In this document: positions 24,894 through 33,565 of the stretch, piece after piece
How the letters are laid out: each line of letters opens with the position of its first letter
Numbering within the stretch: position 1 is the first letter of the stretch
NCBI GenBank assembly: GCA_017407705.1
Contig: JAFQWA010000014.1
Coordinates: 1 to 39,656 of the forward strand
Source of the DNA: Clostridia bacterium
GTDB lineage: Bacteria; Bacillota; Clostridia; Oscillospirales; Acutalibacteraceae
Reading direction: 5' to 3'
DNA: 39,656 nucleotides
Program-made: the position numbers and the translations under genes
The notes under the pieces: generated by a model
Database searches by the model: none
What the model was told of the DNA's origin: nothing
The model's input: only the letters and a program-made list of their open reading frames with translations

Positions 24894-25619
24894 TTATTGG
24901 ATTTTACTGAGAAACTGGATATCCTTGTCTGTAAGGGGTGCAGTCTCCAGCATTTCAGGGCGTTTTAGCTTGGTTATCTCAAGACTTTTCTCCCTTTTCC
25001 ATTTAGCAATATTGGCGTGATGCCCCGACATAAGTATTTCGGGCACTTCCCTATCCTGCCAAACAGGTGGACGGGTGTACTGCGGATGCTCTAAAAGGCC
25101 GTTAAAATGGCTTTCCTCAGTGAAGCATTCCTCGCTGGCTAAAACACCCTCTACCATACGTGAAACCGCATCAACAAGCACTAAAGCGGGTAATTCACCG
25201 CCGGTTAATACATAGTTACCGATAGATATTTCCTCGTCACACAGCTTATCCAAAACTCGCTGGTCAACACCCTCGTAATGTCCGCACAAAATAGCGATGT
25301 TATCCATTTTAGACAGCTCCATAGCACGTTGCTGTGTCAGAGTCTTGCCCTGAGGTGACATATATATAAAGTGGGGTCTTGCATTTGTCTGCTGACAAAT
25401 TGCATCAAAGCAGCTGTCAATAGGCTGAGGTGTCATAACCATACCCATACCGCCACCGTAAGGGGTGTCATCGGTACGGTTGTGCTTATCTTCGGTGTAA
25501 TCACGGATGTTATGACAATGTATTTCGATTTTTCCTGCCGCTTTTGCCCTACCGATAATGCTTTCGTTAACGTAGCTTTCGCACATATCGGGGAAAATGG
25601 TCATTAAGTCAATCCTCAT
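24894..25619 (-). CDS. trmD: tRNA (guanine37-N1)-methyltransferase
   Basis: A 241-residue SPOUT methyltransferase that methylates G37 next to the anticodon and prevents +1 frameshifting. Motifs: MRIDLMTIFPDM at the start, DDTPYGGGMGMVM, the SAM-binding knot LCGHYEGVDQRVLD with ISIGNYVLTGGELPAL, and the C-terminal HHANIAKWKRE. The ATG at 25619 overlaps the rimM stop by 11 nt, and AAAGGA lies 10 nt before it. It ends the ylxM-ffh-rpsP-khpA-rimM-trmD operon; rplS, which follows in Bacillus, is absent here. Confidence 0.96.
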   Translation of the reverse strand: MRIDLMTIFPDMCESYVNESIIGRAKAAGKIEIHCHNIRDYTEDKHNRTDDTPYGGGMGMVMTPQPIDSCFDAICQQTNARPHFIYMSPQGKTLTQQRAMELSKMDNIAILCGHYEGVDQRVLDKLCDEEISIGNYVLTGGELPALVLVDAVSRMVEGVLASEECFTEESHFNGLLEHPQYTRPPVWQDREVPEILMSGHHANIAKWKREKSLEITKLKRPEMLETAPLTDKDIQFLSKIQ

Positions 25620-26121
25620 CGTCAAAAATTCCTTTCAAAGGACGAATTACAATCTTCTCGTTTTCAACATCCACCGAAACAACAACGTCCTTAATAGCAG
25701 GAACAAGGTATTCCTTGCCGCTGTTTTTAATATGCCAAACGTCGTTAGCGCCGGTTTCGGAAACGTCGCAAAGCTCACCCAGTACAGCATCGGTATCTGC
25801 ATCAAAAACAGTACATCCTATAAGCTCCTGAATGAAATAGGCACCCTCTTTAATTTGGGCATCTTCCCTACTGATAAACAGCACTTTGCCTCTTAATTTT
25901 TCCGCATCCTCAATGGAGTTTACTCCCTCAGCCAAAACCAACACGATATTGCCGTGGACACGGGATGATTTTATATTTAAAGCAGTACCCTTATCATCAA
26001 GATACAGCCTTTTAAACTTAGTTAAAAACTGGGGTGTGTCGCACCAGGGCTGGACTCTCATTTCACCTCTGATGCCGTGAGTCCCCACAATTTTTCCGGT
26101 TTCAAGAAACTTCTTGATCAT
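25609..26121 (-). CDS. rimM: Ribosome maturation factor RimM
   Basis: A 170-residue factor for 30S head assembly. The N-terminal domain has IVGTHGIRGEMRVQPW; a PRC barrel follows, with FIQELIGCTVFDADT and LVPAIKDVVVSVDVENEKI, and ends GIFDDED. The ATG at 26121 has AAAGGA 8 nt upstream; the longer frame is unsupported. A hairpin sits between khpA and this start (26137-26187). It overlaps trmD by 11 nt. Confidence 0.95.
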   Translation of the reverse strand: MIKKFLETGKIVGTHGIRGEMRVQPWCDTPQFLTKFKRLYLDDKGTALNIKSSRVHGNIVLVLAEGVNSIEDAEKLRGKVLFISREDAQIKEGAYFIQELIGCTVFDADTDAVLGELCDVSETGANDVWHIKNSGKEYLVPAIKDVVVSVDVENEKIVIRPLKGIFDDED

Positions 26122-26136
26122 TTTGATTATCCTTTC

Positions 26137-26187
26137 TCCTTGTAAAATAGCAGGCTGACGAGAAAAACCGTCAGCCTGATACAAGGA
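26137..26187 (-). promoter_or_regulatory. Hairpin between khpA and rimM
   Basis: On the minus-strand transcript, CAGGCTGACG and CGTCAGCCTG (26151-26160, 26169-26178) pair perfectly. An outer stem TCCTTGTA/TACAAGGA (26180-26187, 26137-26144) reaches into the AAGGAG before rimM. A second purine stretch, AAAGGA, remains free closer to the start. It may attenuate transcription or tune rimM translation. Confidence 0.55.
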
Positions 26188-26196
26188 AATCAAAAA

Positions 26197-26430
26197 TTAA
26201 TCGATTTCAACCATAATTTTTTCGTTGCTGCGATTGGCAACAGCACGCATAACAACACGGATTGCCTTAGCAATTCTGCCCTGCTTGCCGATAACTCTGC
26301 CCATATCGTCTGCCGCAACGTGGAGATGATAAACAGTAACACCGTTCTCATCGGGCTCGTCAACAGTAACGTTAACTGCCTCGGGCTCGTTAACCAAGCC
26401 CTGTGCAACAACCTTCAACAGTTCCTGCAT
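26197..26430 (-). CDS. khpA: KH-domain RNA-binding protein KhpA (YlqC family)
   Basis: A 77-residue single KH-domain protein. KhpA partners with KhpB/Jag in RNA binding and cell elongation in Gram-positives. The KH core is GRVIGKQGRIAKAIRVVMRA with the GxxG loop GKQG. The ATG at 26430 (MQELLKVVAQ) has AAAGGA 8 nt upstream, better than the ATG three codons earlier, which touches that purine run. Position between rpsP and rimM is the standard Firmicute order. Confidence 0.93.
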   Translation of the reverse strand: MQELLKVVAQGLVNEPEAVNVTVDEPDENGVTVYHLHVAADDMGRVIGKQGRIAKAIRVVMRAVANRSNEKIMVEID

Positions 26431-26465
26431 TAAACTCATCCTTTCATTCCATTAGCTGAACGAAA

Positions 26466-26708
26466 TTAGAGAATCTCGCTCTTTTTGAACAGATCCTTAA
26501 CTGTATCAGTAGGCTGTGCACCCTTTGCGATCCAAGCCTTAGCTTTATCAGCATCAATGTTGATAACAGCGGGGTTCTCCATAGGATTGTAGTAACCGAT
26601 CTCATCGATACATCTGCCATCTCTGGGTGATCTTGAATCAGCAACAACTACACGGTAAAAAGGAGCTTTTTTAGCACCCATACGACGAAGTCTGATTTTA
26701 ACTGCCAT
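26466..26708 (-). CDS. rpsP: 30S ribosomal protein S16
   Basis: An 80-residue ribosomal protein: [41 protein letters not shown], then the [19 protein letters not shown] segment, all hallmark S16. GGAGG lies 7-8 nt before the ATG at 26708. It follows ffh by about 55 nt in the operon. Confidence 0.96.
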   Translation of the reverse strand: MAVKIRLRRMGAKKAPFYRVVVADSRSPRDGRCIDEIGYYNPMENPAVINIDADKAKAWIAKGAQPTDTVKDLFKKSEIL

Positions 26709-26763
26709 TTTATTCACCTCCAAATAAGTGATTATATATTCAACGACATTAGCCGAGAATTAA

Positions 26764-28119
26764 CTAAAAATTCATACCGTTAAAGCCACCGGGGAAATTC
26801 ATACCACCAAAGCCCCTACGGCCTTTTTTACCTTTAGCATTTATCTGCTTAAACATTTTTCTCATCTGCTCATACTGTTTAAGCAAACGGTTGACGTCCT
26901 CAACCTTCATACCGCAACCTGCAGCAATTCTACGTTTACGTGAGGCGTTGATAATTTCAGGTTTCTCACGTTCTTTTGCGGTCATTGAATAGATGATAGA
27001 CTCAACTCTTAAAAGCTGACGGTCATCAACATCCACGTCTTTAAGCTGTTTTCCCATACCGGGGAGCATATTCAACACTTGTTTTAACGGTCCCATTTTT
27101 TTAACTTCCTGGAACTGAGAAAGCAAGTCGTTCATATCAAATTTGTTTTGTAAAAGCTTCTTTTCAAGCTCAGCGGCTTTTTTCTCATCCAGCGCCTGCT
27201 CTGCCTTTTCGATAAGGGACATAACGTCGCCCATACCGAGAATTCGGGATGCCATACGCTCGGGATGAAACTCTTCCAAGTCCTCAAGCTTTTCACCCAC
27301 ACCGGCAAACTTGATGGGTTTTCCTGTAACTGCTCTGACTGACAATGCAGCACCGCCACGGGTATCACCGTCAAGCTTTGTAAGGATAACACCGTCAATC
27401 TCCAGAGCCTCGTTAAAGGTAGATGCAACGTTAACGGCGTCCTGACCTGTCATAGAGTCAACTACCAGCAGGATTTCGTTAGGCTCTACCGCGGCCTTAA
27501 CTCTTTTAAGCTCATCCATCATATTTTCGTCAATATGCAGACGACCTGCGGTATCTAAGATAACGAAATCGTTACCGTAATCTCTTGCGTGTTTAATAGC
27601 CTGAACAGCTATTTTCTCAGGCTTTTCGGTGCCCATTTCAAAAACGGGAACGCCCACCTGCTCACCCACGATCTTAAGCTGTGAAATAGCAGCAGGACGG
27701 TAAATGTCACAAGCAACCAGCAAAGGTCTGTGGCCCTTTGATTTAAGCCATCTACCAAGCTTTGCACTGTGAGTAGTTTTACCTGAACCCTGCAGACCGC
27801 ACATCATAATAACGGTGGGGATTTTTGAAGATGTATTTATTCTTGCGTTCTCACCGCCCATTAAAGCGGTAAGCTCCTCATTAACAATTTTAACTACCAT
27901 CTGAGCAGGAGTAAGGCTTTCCATAACCTTCTCACCGATACAACGCTCAGTTACCGAAGAAGTAAAATCACGGGCAACCTTATAGTTAACGTCAGCTTCA
28001 AGCAATGCCAAACGCACTTCACGCATAGCGTCTTTAACGTCCTGCTCGTTAAGCTTTCCTTTAGAGCGGATCTTTTTAAACGCAGCACTGATCTTCTCGG
28101 ACAAGCCCTCAAATGCCAA
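26764..28119 (-). CDS. ffh: Signal recognition particle protein Ffh (SRP54)
   Basis: A 451-residue GTPase that binds signal peptides on ribosomes together with SRP RNA (gene at 15126-15280 here). The start is TTG at 28119, with AGGAGG about 8 nt upstream; the protein begins AFEGLSEKISAAFKKIRSKG. N domain (1-90), G domain with GLQGSGKTTHSAKLG, DTAGRLHID, TKLDGDTRGG and GVGEKLEDLEEF, then the Met-rich M domain (about 300-430), which binds RNA and signal peptides. It ends in a Gly/Met/Phe-rich tail (FGGMNFPGG). It lies 15 nt downstream of ylxM. Confidence 0.97.
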   Translation of the reverse strand: MAFEGLSEKISAAFKKIRSKGKLNEQDVKDAMREVRLALLEADVNYKVARDFTSSVTERCIGEKVMESLTPAQMVVKIVNEELTALMGGENARINTSSKIPTVIMMCGLQGSGKTTHSAKLGRWLKSKGHRPLLVACDIYRPAAISQLKIVGEQVGVPVFEMGTEKPEKIAVQAIKHARDYGNDFVILDTAGRLHIDENMMDELKRVKAAVEPNEILLVVDSMTGQDAVNVASTFNEALEIDGVILTKLDGDTRGGAALSVRAVTGKPIKFAGVGEKLEDLEEFHPERMASRILGMGDVMSLIEKAEQALDEKKAAELEKKLLQNKFDMNDLLSQFQEVKKMGPLKQVLNMLPGMGKQLKDVDVDDRQLLRVESIIYSMTAKEREKPEIINASRKRRIAAGCGMKVEDVNRLLKQYEQMRKMFKQINAKGKKGRRGFGGMNFPGGFNGMNF

Positions 28120-28134
28120 TGAAATTACCTCCTT

Positions 28135-28476
28135 TTATATTTCTTTACAAAGTGAAATTATCTTATCTGCCAAATCGGCACAGTCATTATTTTTACTCTT
28201 GATCTTAGCAGCCAGGCTGCAAATATCGTCAGCAAGCTGAGATGTTTTTTTCATCTGCTCCAAATGTTTAAGTTGCATCTCACACTCAAAAAGCTGTGTT
28301 TCCGCACGTTTAATGGTATCTCTTACACCCTGACGGGTAATACCCTCATTCTCAGCAATCTCAGCTAATGACAAATCATCGTTATAATAACATTCGATCA
28401 AAAAACGCTGCTTTTCGGTTAAAATGCCGCCGTAGCAATCTAAAAGATCGCTGACCTCAAAATTTTTTGAAGACAT
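28135..28476 (-). CDS. ylxM: YlxM family HTH protein, SRP-associated
   Basis: A 113-residue protein. The sigma-70 region 4-like helix-turn-helix is visible as LTEKQRFLIECYYNDDLSLAEIAENEG, then ITRQGVRDTIKRAE. YlxM is nearly always encoded upstream of ffh in Firmicutes and may regulate or assist SRP; its precise action is unsettled. The ATG at 28476 follows GGAGG by about 10 nt; a longer frame to 28512 would begin before the probable transcription start. It is the first gene of the ffh operon. Confidence 0.92.
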   Translation of the reverse strand: MSSKNFEVSDLLDCYGGILTEKQRFLIECYYNDDLSLAEIAENEGITRQGVRDTIKRAETQLFECEMQLKHLEQMKKTSQLADDICSLAAKIKSKNNDCADLADKIISLCKEI

Positions 28477-28495
28477 AAAAGCAGCACCTCCAAGC

Positions 28496-28531
28496 AAACA
28501 GGTGTAAAGCAAAAATACTTTACACCTGTTT
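28496..28531 (-). repeat. 14-bp inverted repeat at the ylxM-ffh promoter start
   Basis: AAACAGGTGTAAAG (28496-28509) and CTTTACACCTGTTT (28518-28531) are exact complements around 8 nt. The element begins immediately after the -10 hexamer, so it spans the expected transcription start and is followed 8 nt later by the ylxM ribosome binding site. Confidence 0.85.
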
Positions 28532-28559
28532 ATTATAACACTATATCATAATTTGTCAA
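28532..28559 (-). promoter_or_regulatory. Consensus promoter of the ylxM-ffh-rpsP-khpA-rimM-trmD operon
   Basis: On the minus strand TTGACA (28554-28559), a 16-nt spacer and TATAAT (28532-28537): both hexamers are perfect. Confidence 0.85.
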
Positions 28560-28568
28560 GCATTTATT

Positions 28569-31500
28569 TTAAAATAAATGTTTAACTTCAAGTCTTACTC
28601 CTCTTTCGGTATTAGATATTTCAATTCTTGCACCTATTCTCTCTTTAAGCTCGGGTACGTGGGATATAATTCCCACAGTTCTGCCCTCACGTCTTATTTG
28701 CTCTAAAGCAACCATAGCGCAGTCTAAGGTATCGGAATCAAGTGAACCGAATCCCTCGTCTATAAAGATAGAATCCAGCATTATACCGCCGGAATAAGAC
28801 TGCACCACCTCAGCAAGTCCCAAAGCGAGGGACAAAGATGCTAAAAACATCTCACCGCCGGATAAGGTGCTAACCTTACGCACACCGCCGGTATGACCGT
28901 CTTTAACCTCAATATCAAGTCCGTGCAGACCGCTTCCACTGGATGAATCCACTCGTATAAGCGAATATCTGCCCTTACTGAATTTGGTTAAATATCTGGT
29001 GGCGGAAAATACCACGTCGTCAAGGGTAAGTCCTAAAACGAAATTGTTGATAGGTGTTTTAAAGGAGTTTGCACCCGAAACAAACTTGTGAAGTCTTGAT
29101 ATTTTGCCAAACCAAACCTCTTTTTCGGCAGTTTGCTTTGACTGCTTTGAAATAGTCTTTTTTGTATCGCAAAGCTGTGTGTACTGCGACCTCAGCTGAC
29201 CCACCCACTGAGCAACAGCGGAATTTTCCTGCTTTTTAGACTCAAGCTCTGCTTCAAGCTCAGTCAAATCAACCATCGACGTGCCCTCTGTCTGACCTTC
29301 AAGCTCTGCTTTTTTATGGGTAAGTATGCTGATGTTACTGTCATACTCACTTAAATAAGCGCTCTCAGTCTCAAACCAAGCATTTTCTTTAATCAGTGTA
29401 CTTATCTGAACATCCTCAGCAATACCCAAAGAGCTCAGCTTCTCTGCCACGTCCAAACGGCCTTTTTCCACTGTTTTCAAGGTAGTTTCAAGCAGCCGTT
29501 TTGCACTTTCAGCCTTAGTTTTTGCCAGAATATGCTCTTTCTCTGCCTTAGCTACCCTTTGCTCTGACTTTAAGATCTCATCCGTAACATCACTTAAACG
29601 CTTTTGTTTGAGTCTTGCCTCGTCCTTAGCGGCTTTATAGTCAAAATCCTCGGGTAATCTTGAGCGGATTTCTGTAATCTGTGCCTTAAGTGCGGATAAC
29701 TGAGCGGTAACTAAATTGATCTCGTTTTCAAGCAGTTTTGCGGCATCCAAAATATCCTGCTTTAACTGTTTAAACTCTGCGATTTTATTTTGGTACGTTT
29801 CATAATCAATTTTCGCCTTATTTGACTGCTCAATAAACAGTGTAAGCTCATTTTTACGGGCAGTACAGCTTTGCTCATCCACGCCAAACCCATCACACTC
29901 TGTATTCAGCGCTTCAAGTTCCTTTTGCTTTAATGAAAGCTGTGCGTTAACCGTATCAAATGCCGACTTTCTATCCGACACGTTTTTCACACACTGCTCA
30001 ATTATTTTATCCACCGCCTGCTGATTTACCTCAGTTAACGGACTTTCTGCCAACTGAGGATGGTGTGTGGATCCACAAACGGGGCATTTTTCTCCTTCTT
30101 TCAACTGAGCAGCCAAGGAATATGCCTTGCTATGAGATAGTATCTCCTTTATACGCTGTGCCTCTACCTGAGAAGCATCCAGCTCCATTTGAGCGGCATC
30201 TAAAAGTGTTTTAGCTTGTTTTAATTCAGCATCAAGCTTTAGGAGTTCCTTTTGAGCGGTTGTTTTAAGCCCAAACTTTTCCAGCATACGAACAACCTTA
30301 TTTTGTTCCTCGAGCATTGATTCCAACGGCTTTATGGACTTTTCAAACAGCTCTGATACGTAGTTCTCACCGTTTTCAATACGTTTTACGTATTCATTGG
30401 CTTTTTCGTTTTTCTGTTTGAGCTCATCAGACTTGCCTTTAAGCTTTTGCTCAGTTTCACTGAGTTTGGGCAACAAGCCTTCAAGCTTTTCACAGTCGGG
30501 CAAAAGCACGTTTAACTGAGTTATTCTCTCAGTCAACTGGCTCTGCTCCGTTTTAAGTGTTTCCACCTTATTGGCCTCATCATAAGCCGCTTTCAACTCA
30601 GCTTGGGCAGCATTGAGCACAGCGTAAGCGTTTTCAGACTCTTGCTTACACTTAACAAGCTGCTGCTCATCAGCCTGATGACGCTGTATAACGGGGTAAA
30701 AATCCTTTATTTTACACAGGCGCTCATACTCTGCCCGTCTTGTTTTCACATCATCGGCTATGGCTTTTAACTTATCAAGGTCATGGCAAACAGATTTAAG
30801 CTGAGCCAATTTTTCATTTTGGCTCACAGCAGTGTTATATTTATCCTGAACCTTTTGCAATGCTTCAGCAGATACTTTAAGCTTTTGCTCAGAGGTTTTC
30901 AGTTCATCACTGCTCTCAGTTATCTTGGACTCCAGTTCATCAACTGTTTCACAGTTTACACCATTAAGCATGGTTTTCTTAACCAAAAGATCGGCTTCCA
31001 GCTCGTCATTAAGGGCTCTTGCTTTTTTGGAAAACTCCTCAATTATCTTCTGCCACACACCGGTAGAAAACAGCGTTTGCAATATAGACAGCTTTTCCTT
31101 AGAGCTTGCCACCAAAAGCTTTCTGAACTCACCCTGTGGCAGTACTACCACCTGAGAAAACTGATCCTTATCAAAGCCTAATATTTCGGTAGCTTTTTTG
31201 GTGACAGCCTCAGCACCGCTGGTAATAAGCTGCCAGTCATCCCCTGCTTTGATATAGCATTCACCGTTTACCTTTTCATCCACATCACCGTTTCTTTTCT
31301 GATGAAGATGAACAGTACGCTGAAATTTATATACCTTTTCACCTAATGAAAACTCAAAAGCAGTAAGAGTGTCCAGCTCTTTGGGAGCGGCAGTATTACG
31401 CATATCTCTGAAATTACGCAACGCTCCGGTAGCCTGACCGTAAAGCGAGAAGCATATTGCATCTAAAATAGAGGTCTTACCGCTACCGGTAGGGCCGGTG

Positions 31501-31598
31501 ATTAAAAATATATTACTGTTTTTAAGGTCGGCAAAATCGCATATCTGCAAATTGTTATAGGGACCGAAAGCCTGCATGGAAACTTTTAAAGGTTTCAT
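28569..31598 (-). CDS. sbcC: Exonuclease subunit SbcC
   Basis: A 1009-residue SMC-like ATPase that with SbcD cuts DNA hairpins and processes broken ends. Walker A GPTGSGKTS (35-43) lies at the N-terminus; a very long coiled coil (about 180-800) is interrupted by the zinc hook CPVCGS near residue 505, through which two molecules join; and the C-terminal half of the ATPase has VSTLSGGEMFLASLSLALGL and DSIFIDEGFGSLD. Length matches the family (about 1000-1050). Its start overlaps the sbcD stop by 4 nt. An AT-only palindrome (28561-28580) covers its stop. Confidence 0.96.
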   Translation of the reverse strand: MKPLKVSMQAFGPYNNLQICDFADLKNSNIFLITGPTGSGKTSILDAICFSLYGQATGALRNFRDMRNTAAPKELDTLTAFEFSLGEKVYKFQRTVHLHQKRNGDVDEKVNGECYIKAGDDWQLITSGAEAVTKKATEILGFDKDQFSQVVVLPQGEFRKLLVASSKEKLSILQTLFSTGVWQKIIEEFSKKARALNDELEADLLVKKTMLNGVNCETVDELESKITESSDELKTSEQKLKVSAEALQKVQDKYNTAVSQNEKLAQLKSVCHDLDKLKAIADDVKTRRAEYERLCKIKDFYPVIQRHQADEQQLVKCKQESENAYAVLNAAQAELKAAYDEANKVETLKTEQSQLTERITQLNVLLPDCEKLEGLLPKLSETEQKLKGKSDELKQKNEKANEYVKRIENGENYVSELFEKSIKPLESMLEEQNKVVRMLEKFGLKTTAQKELLKLDAELKQAKTLLDAAQMELDASQVEAQRIKEILSHSKAYSLAAQLKEGEKCPVCGSTHHPQLAESPLTEVNQQAVDKIIEQCVKNVSDRKSAFDTVNAQLSLKQKELEALNTECDGFGVDEQSCTARKNELTLFIEQSNKAKIDYETYQNKIAEFKQLKQDILDAAKLLENEINLVTAQLSALKAQITEIRSRLPEDFDYKAAKDEARLKQKRLSDVTDEILKSEQRVAKAEKEHILAKTKAESAKRLLETTLKTVEKGRLDVAEKLSSLGIAEDVQISTLIKENAWFETESAYLSEYDSNISILTHKKAELEGQTEGTSMVDLTELEAELESKKQENSAVAQWVGQLRSQYTQLCDTKKTISKQSKQTAEKEVWFGKISRLHKFVSGANSFKTPINNFVLGLTLDDVVFSATRYLTKFSKGRYSLIRVDSSSGSGLHGLDIEVKDGHTGGVRKVSTLSGGEMFLASLSLALGLAEVVQSYSGGIMLDSIFIDEGFGSLDSDTLDCAMVALEQIRREGRTVGIISHVPELKERIGARIEISNTERGVRLEVKHLF

Positions 31599-32737
31599 TT
31601 GCTCTCACCTCCCAGATTTTCAGCAACAGAATTAAATATTTCAACATCCTCATCCGTTGCCTCAACACCGCATATCTGCTGTAAAAACGAGGTAAACAGC
31701 TTTACCTTATCAGGCTTTGTGCGACGCAGTTCTTCCCTGAGCCCTGCTCTGTCGTCGCTTGCCTGAGTTTCTTCCTCGCCGTTTATAAGTCCTAAAATAT
31801 TAGGATAAAATTCCTTTAACTTTGCCATAGGCTCAAACACGGGAGTGCCGGTAATTCTGGCATAGATATAATCCTGATTGTTTTCATCTTTTTGAGCGGC
31901 TGAGATCAGCTCATCAAAGCTGCCTTTAATGCTTCTCATATCCCTTGTAGGCACAATGGGAATTGCAGTAATTTCAATGTTGTTGCGGCTTATATCCAGC
32001 ATAAACACACCTTTTTTCTGATGCTCCTCATCAAAACTGTATTTAAGCGGAGAGCCTGAATAAGCAGCATTTTCACCTATTTGCTGCTGCTCGTGCAAAT
32101 GGCCCAACGCCACATAGTCAAAGGGACTGAGCACGGCGGTATCAAGCGGCTCAAGTGAGCCCACATACCCACCGTCACTACGAAGCTTTGAGCCTGAAAC
32201 ATAGCAATGTGCCATTGCAATATTCACTGCATTTTCATCCAGCTTTCCGGTAACAGTTTTAACCACCGCAGAAAACGCCTCATCTGCTGAGGATAAACTG
32301 TCATCACTCATATACTGCTTTGCAGCAGCCACGTCGAAAAACGGAAGCATATAAATATTCACCTTGCAATCATCATCGCAAAGTGTAATGGGTTGTATCT
32401 CACCCTGAAGTTTGCTTGAAATGTAAAATCCGCTGTTACGAAGCAGCTTTTCACCTAATGAAAATCTGTCTGCTCCGTCGTGATTTCCTAAACTTACAAG
32501 CAGCTTGATATTACGTTTTATGCATATTTCTTCAACAAAATCGTCAAATAGCTTTATGGCATCGGCAGGTGCAATAGAACGGTCGAAAACATCACCCGAT
32601 ATCATAATAGCATCAGGTGTAGTTTCATCGGTTAAAGGCAAAAGGAATTTGTATATAAAATCCTTTTGGTCCTCTAACATAGATTTGCCGTATACAATTT
32701 TGCCCAAGTGCCAGTCGGCAGTATGCAATAATCTCAT
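31595..32737 (-). CDS. sbcD: Exonuclease subunit SbcD
   Basis: A 380-residue calcineurin-like nuclease, catalytic partner of SbcC. The metal-binding motifs appear in order: HTADWHLGK (about 5-13), ISGDVFDRSIAP, LVSLGNHDGADR and MAHCYVSG, then ALGHLHEQQ. The C-terminal cap domain is about residues 260-380. It overlaps sbcC by 4 nt downstream and the second metallophosphoesterase by 4 nt upstream. Confidence 0.96.
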   Translation of the reverse strand: MRLLHTADWHLGKIVYGKSMLEDQKDFIYKFLLPLTDETTPDAIMISGDVFDRSIAPADAIKLFDDFVEEICIKRNIKLLVSLGNHDGADRFSLGEKLLRNSGFYISSKLQGEIQPITLCDDDCKVNIYMLPFFDVAAAKQYMSDDSLSSADEAFSAVVKTVTGKLDENAVNIAMAHCYVSGSKLRSDGGYVGSLEPLDTAVLSPFDYVALGHLHEQQQIGENAAYSGSPLKYSFDEEHQKKGVFMLDISRNNIEITAIPIVPTRDMRSIKGSFDELISAAQKDENNQDYIYARITGTPVFEPMAKLKEFYPNILGLINGEEETQASDDRAGLREELRRTKPDKVKLFTSFLQQICGVEATDEDVEIFNSVAENLGGESK

Positions 32738-33429
32738 TTTACCGTTTGTACCTCCCCGTTAATGGGAACTAAATTTTTAAACACCGCAGTATGGGTGGGG
32801 GTAATAACCTTATCGTAATGAACAGAGCCGAAATACCATCGCTTGAACTTACACTCTCTGTTAAGCTCCTCTAAATAGCCGTTGAGCTTGTTAACATAGT
32901 TGGTCTTACCTGCCCTGAGCTGAATAGCGCTTTTTACCACAGAAGGCGGCTCGTGGGTGACGATATAATCCACACAGCAGTCTGCTTCGTCAATATTTTC
33001 AGCACCCTCTGCCATTTGAGCAGGTGTGGGCAGTTCTTCCTTGAACCATATCTGGTTTTCAGCACGTATATCCTTATCCGGACTTTCACCGCCACCGAAG
33101 GTAAATATCTTCATACCCTCTAAATTGAATATCTGGCCTCTGCACATATGAAACAGATTGCCCGATATTCTATGTACTCTGCCGCCCTTCCACACAGTTT
33201 CACGGCAAGCATATATTCTATCGTAATTATCGTGAGGACCGTCGATAAAGCAGATGTTAAACTTTCTGCTGCCAAGCCATTTAAGCAGTTGTTTCTCACG
33301 TTTACTACCGTCCCAAACAAAGCCGAAATCTCCTGCTATTATCAAAGTATCCCCTTGTTTTAATTTTCTGAATTCCTTATCATAAAGACGAGTTTCGTCT
33401 CCGTGCATATCGCCGGTAACATAAACCAT
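32734..33429 (-). CDS. Calcineurin-like metallophosphoesterase
   Basis: A 231-residue single-domain phosphoesterase. Metal-site motifs: VTGDMHGDE (about 4-12), IAGDFGFVWD, FIDGPHDNYD (in place of the usual GNHE/D), VTHEPPSVV and YFGSVHYDK. Its substrate is unknown. It overlaps sbcD by 4 nt (ATGA), so translation is probably coupled and it heads the operon with sbcD-sbcC. It differs from SbcD in lacking the cap domain. The Asn of the GNH motif is replaced by Pro, with an Asn two residues further on. Confidence 0.88.
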   Translation of the reverse strand: MVYVTGDMHGDETRLYDKEFRKLKQGDTLIIAGDFGFVWDGSKREKQLLKWLGSRKFNICFIDGPHDNYDRIYACRETVWKGGRVHRISGNLFHMCRGQIFNLEGMKIFTFGGGESPDKDIRAENQIWFKEELPTPAQMAEGAENIDEADCCVDYIVTHEPPSVVKSAIQLRAGKTNYVNKLNGYLEELNRECKFKRWYFGSVHYDKVITPTHTAVFKNLVPINGEVQTVK

Positions 33430-33565
33430 AATTAAAAAATCCTTTCAAAAATTCCTAAAAAGCACTTTAAATTTTTTCTTTTTATGATATACTGTTATTG
33501 TAACATATAATATATACATTTTTCTACCTATATTTTATGGTTTTTTATTAAATCGGAGGATATTT

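Noticed and set aside
28561-28580. AT-only palindrome CATTTATTTT/AAAATAAATG at the sbcC stop as a terminator
   Set aside because: It contains no G-C pairs beyond the ends and overlaps the stop codon, so it would be too weak; it may be chance in AT-rich sequence.
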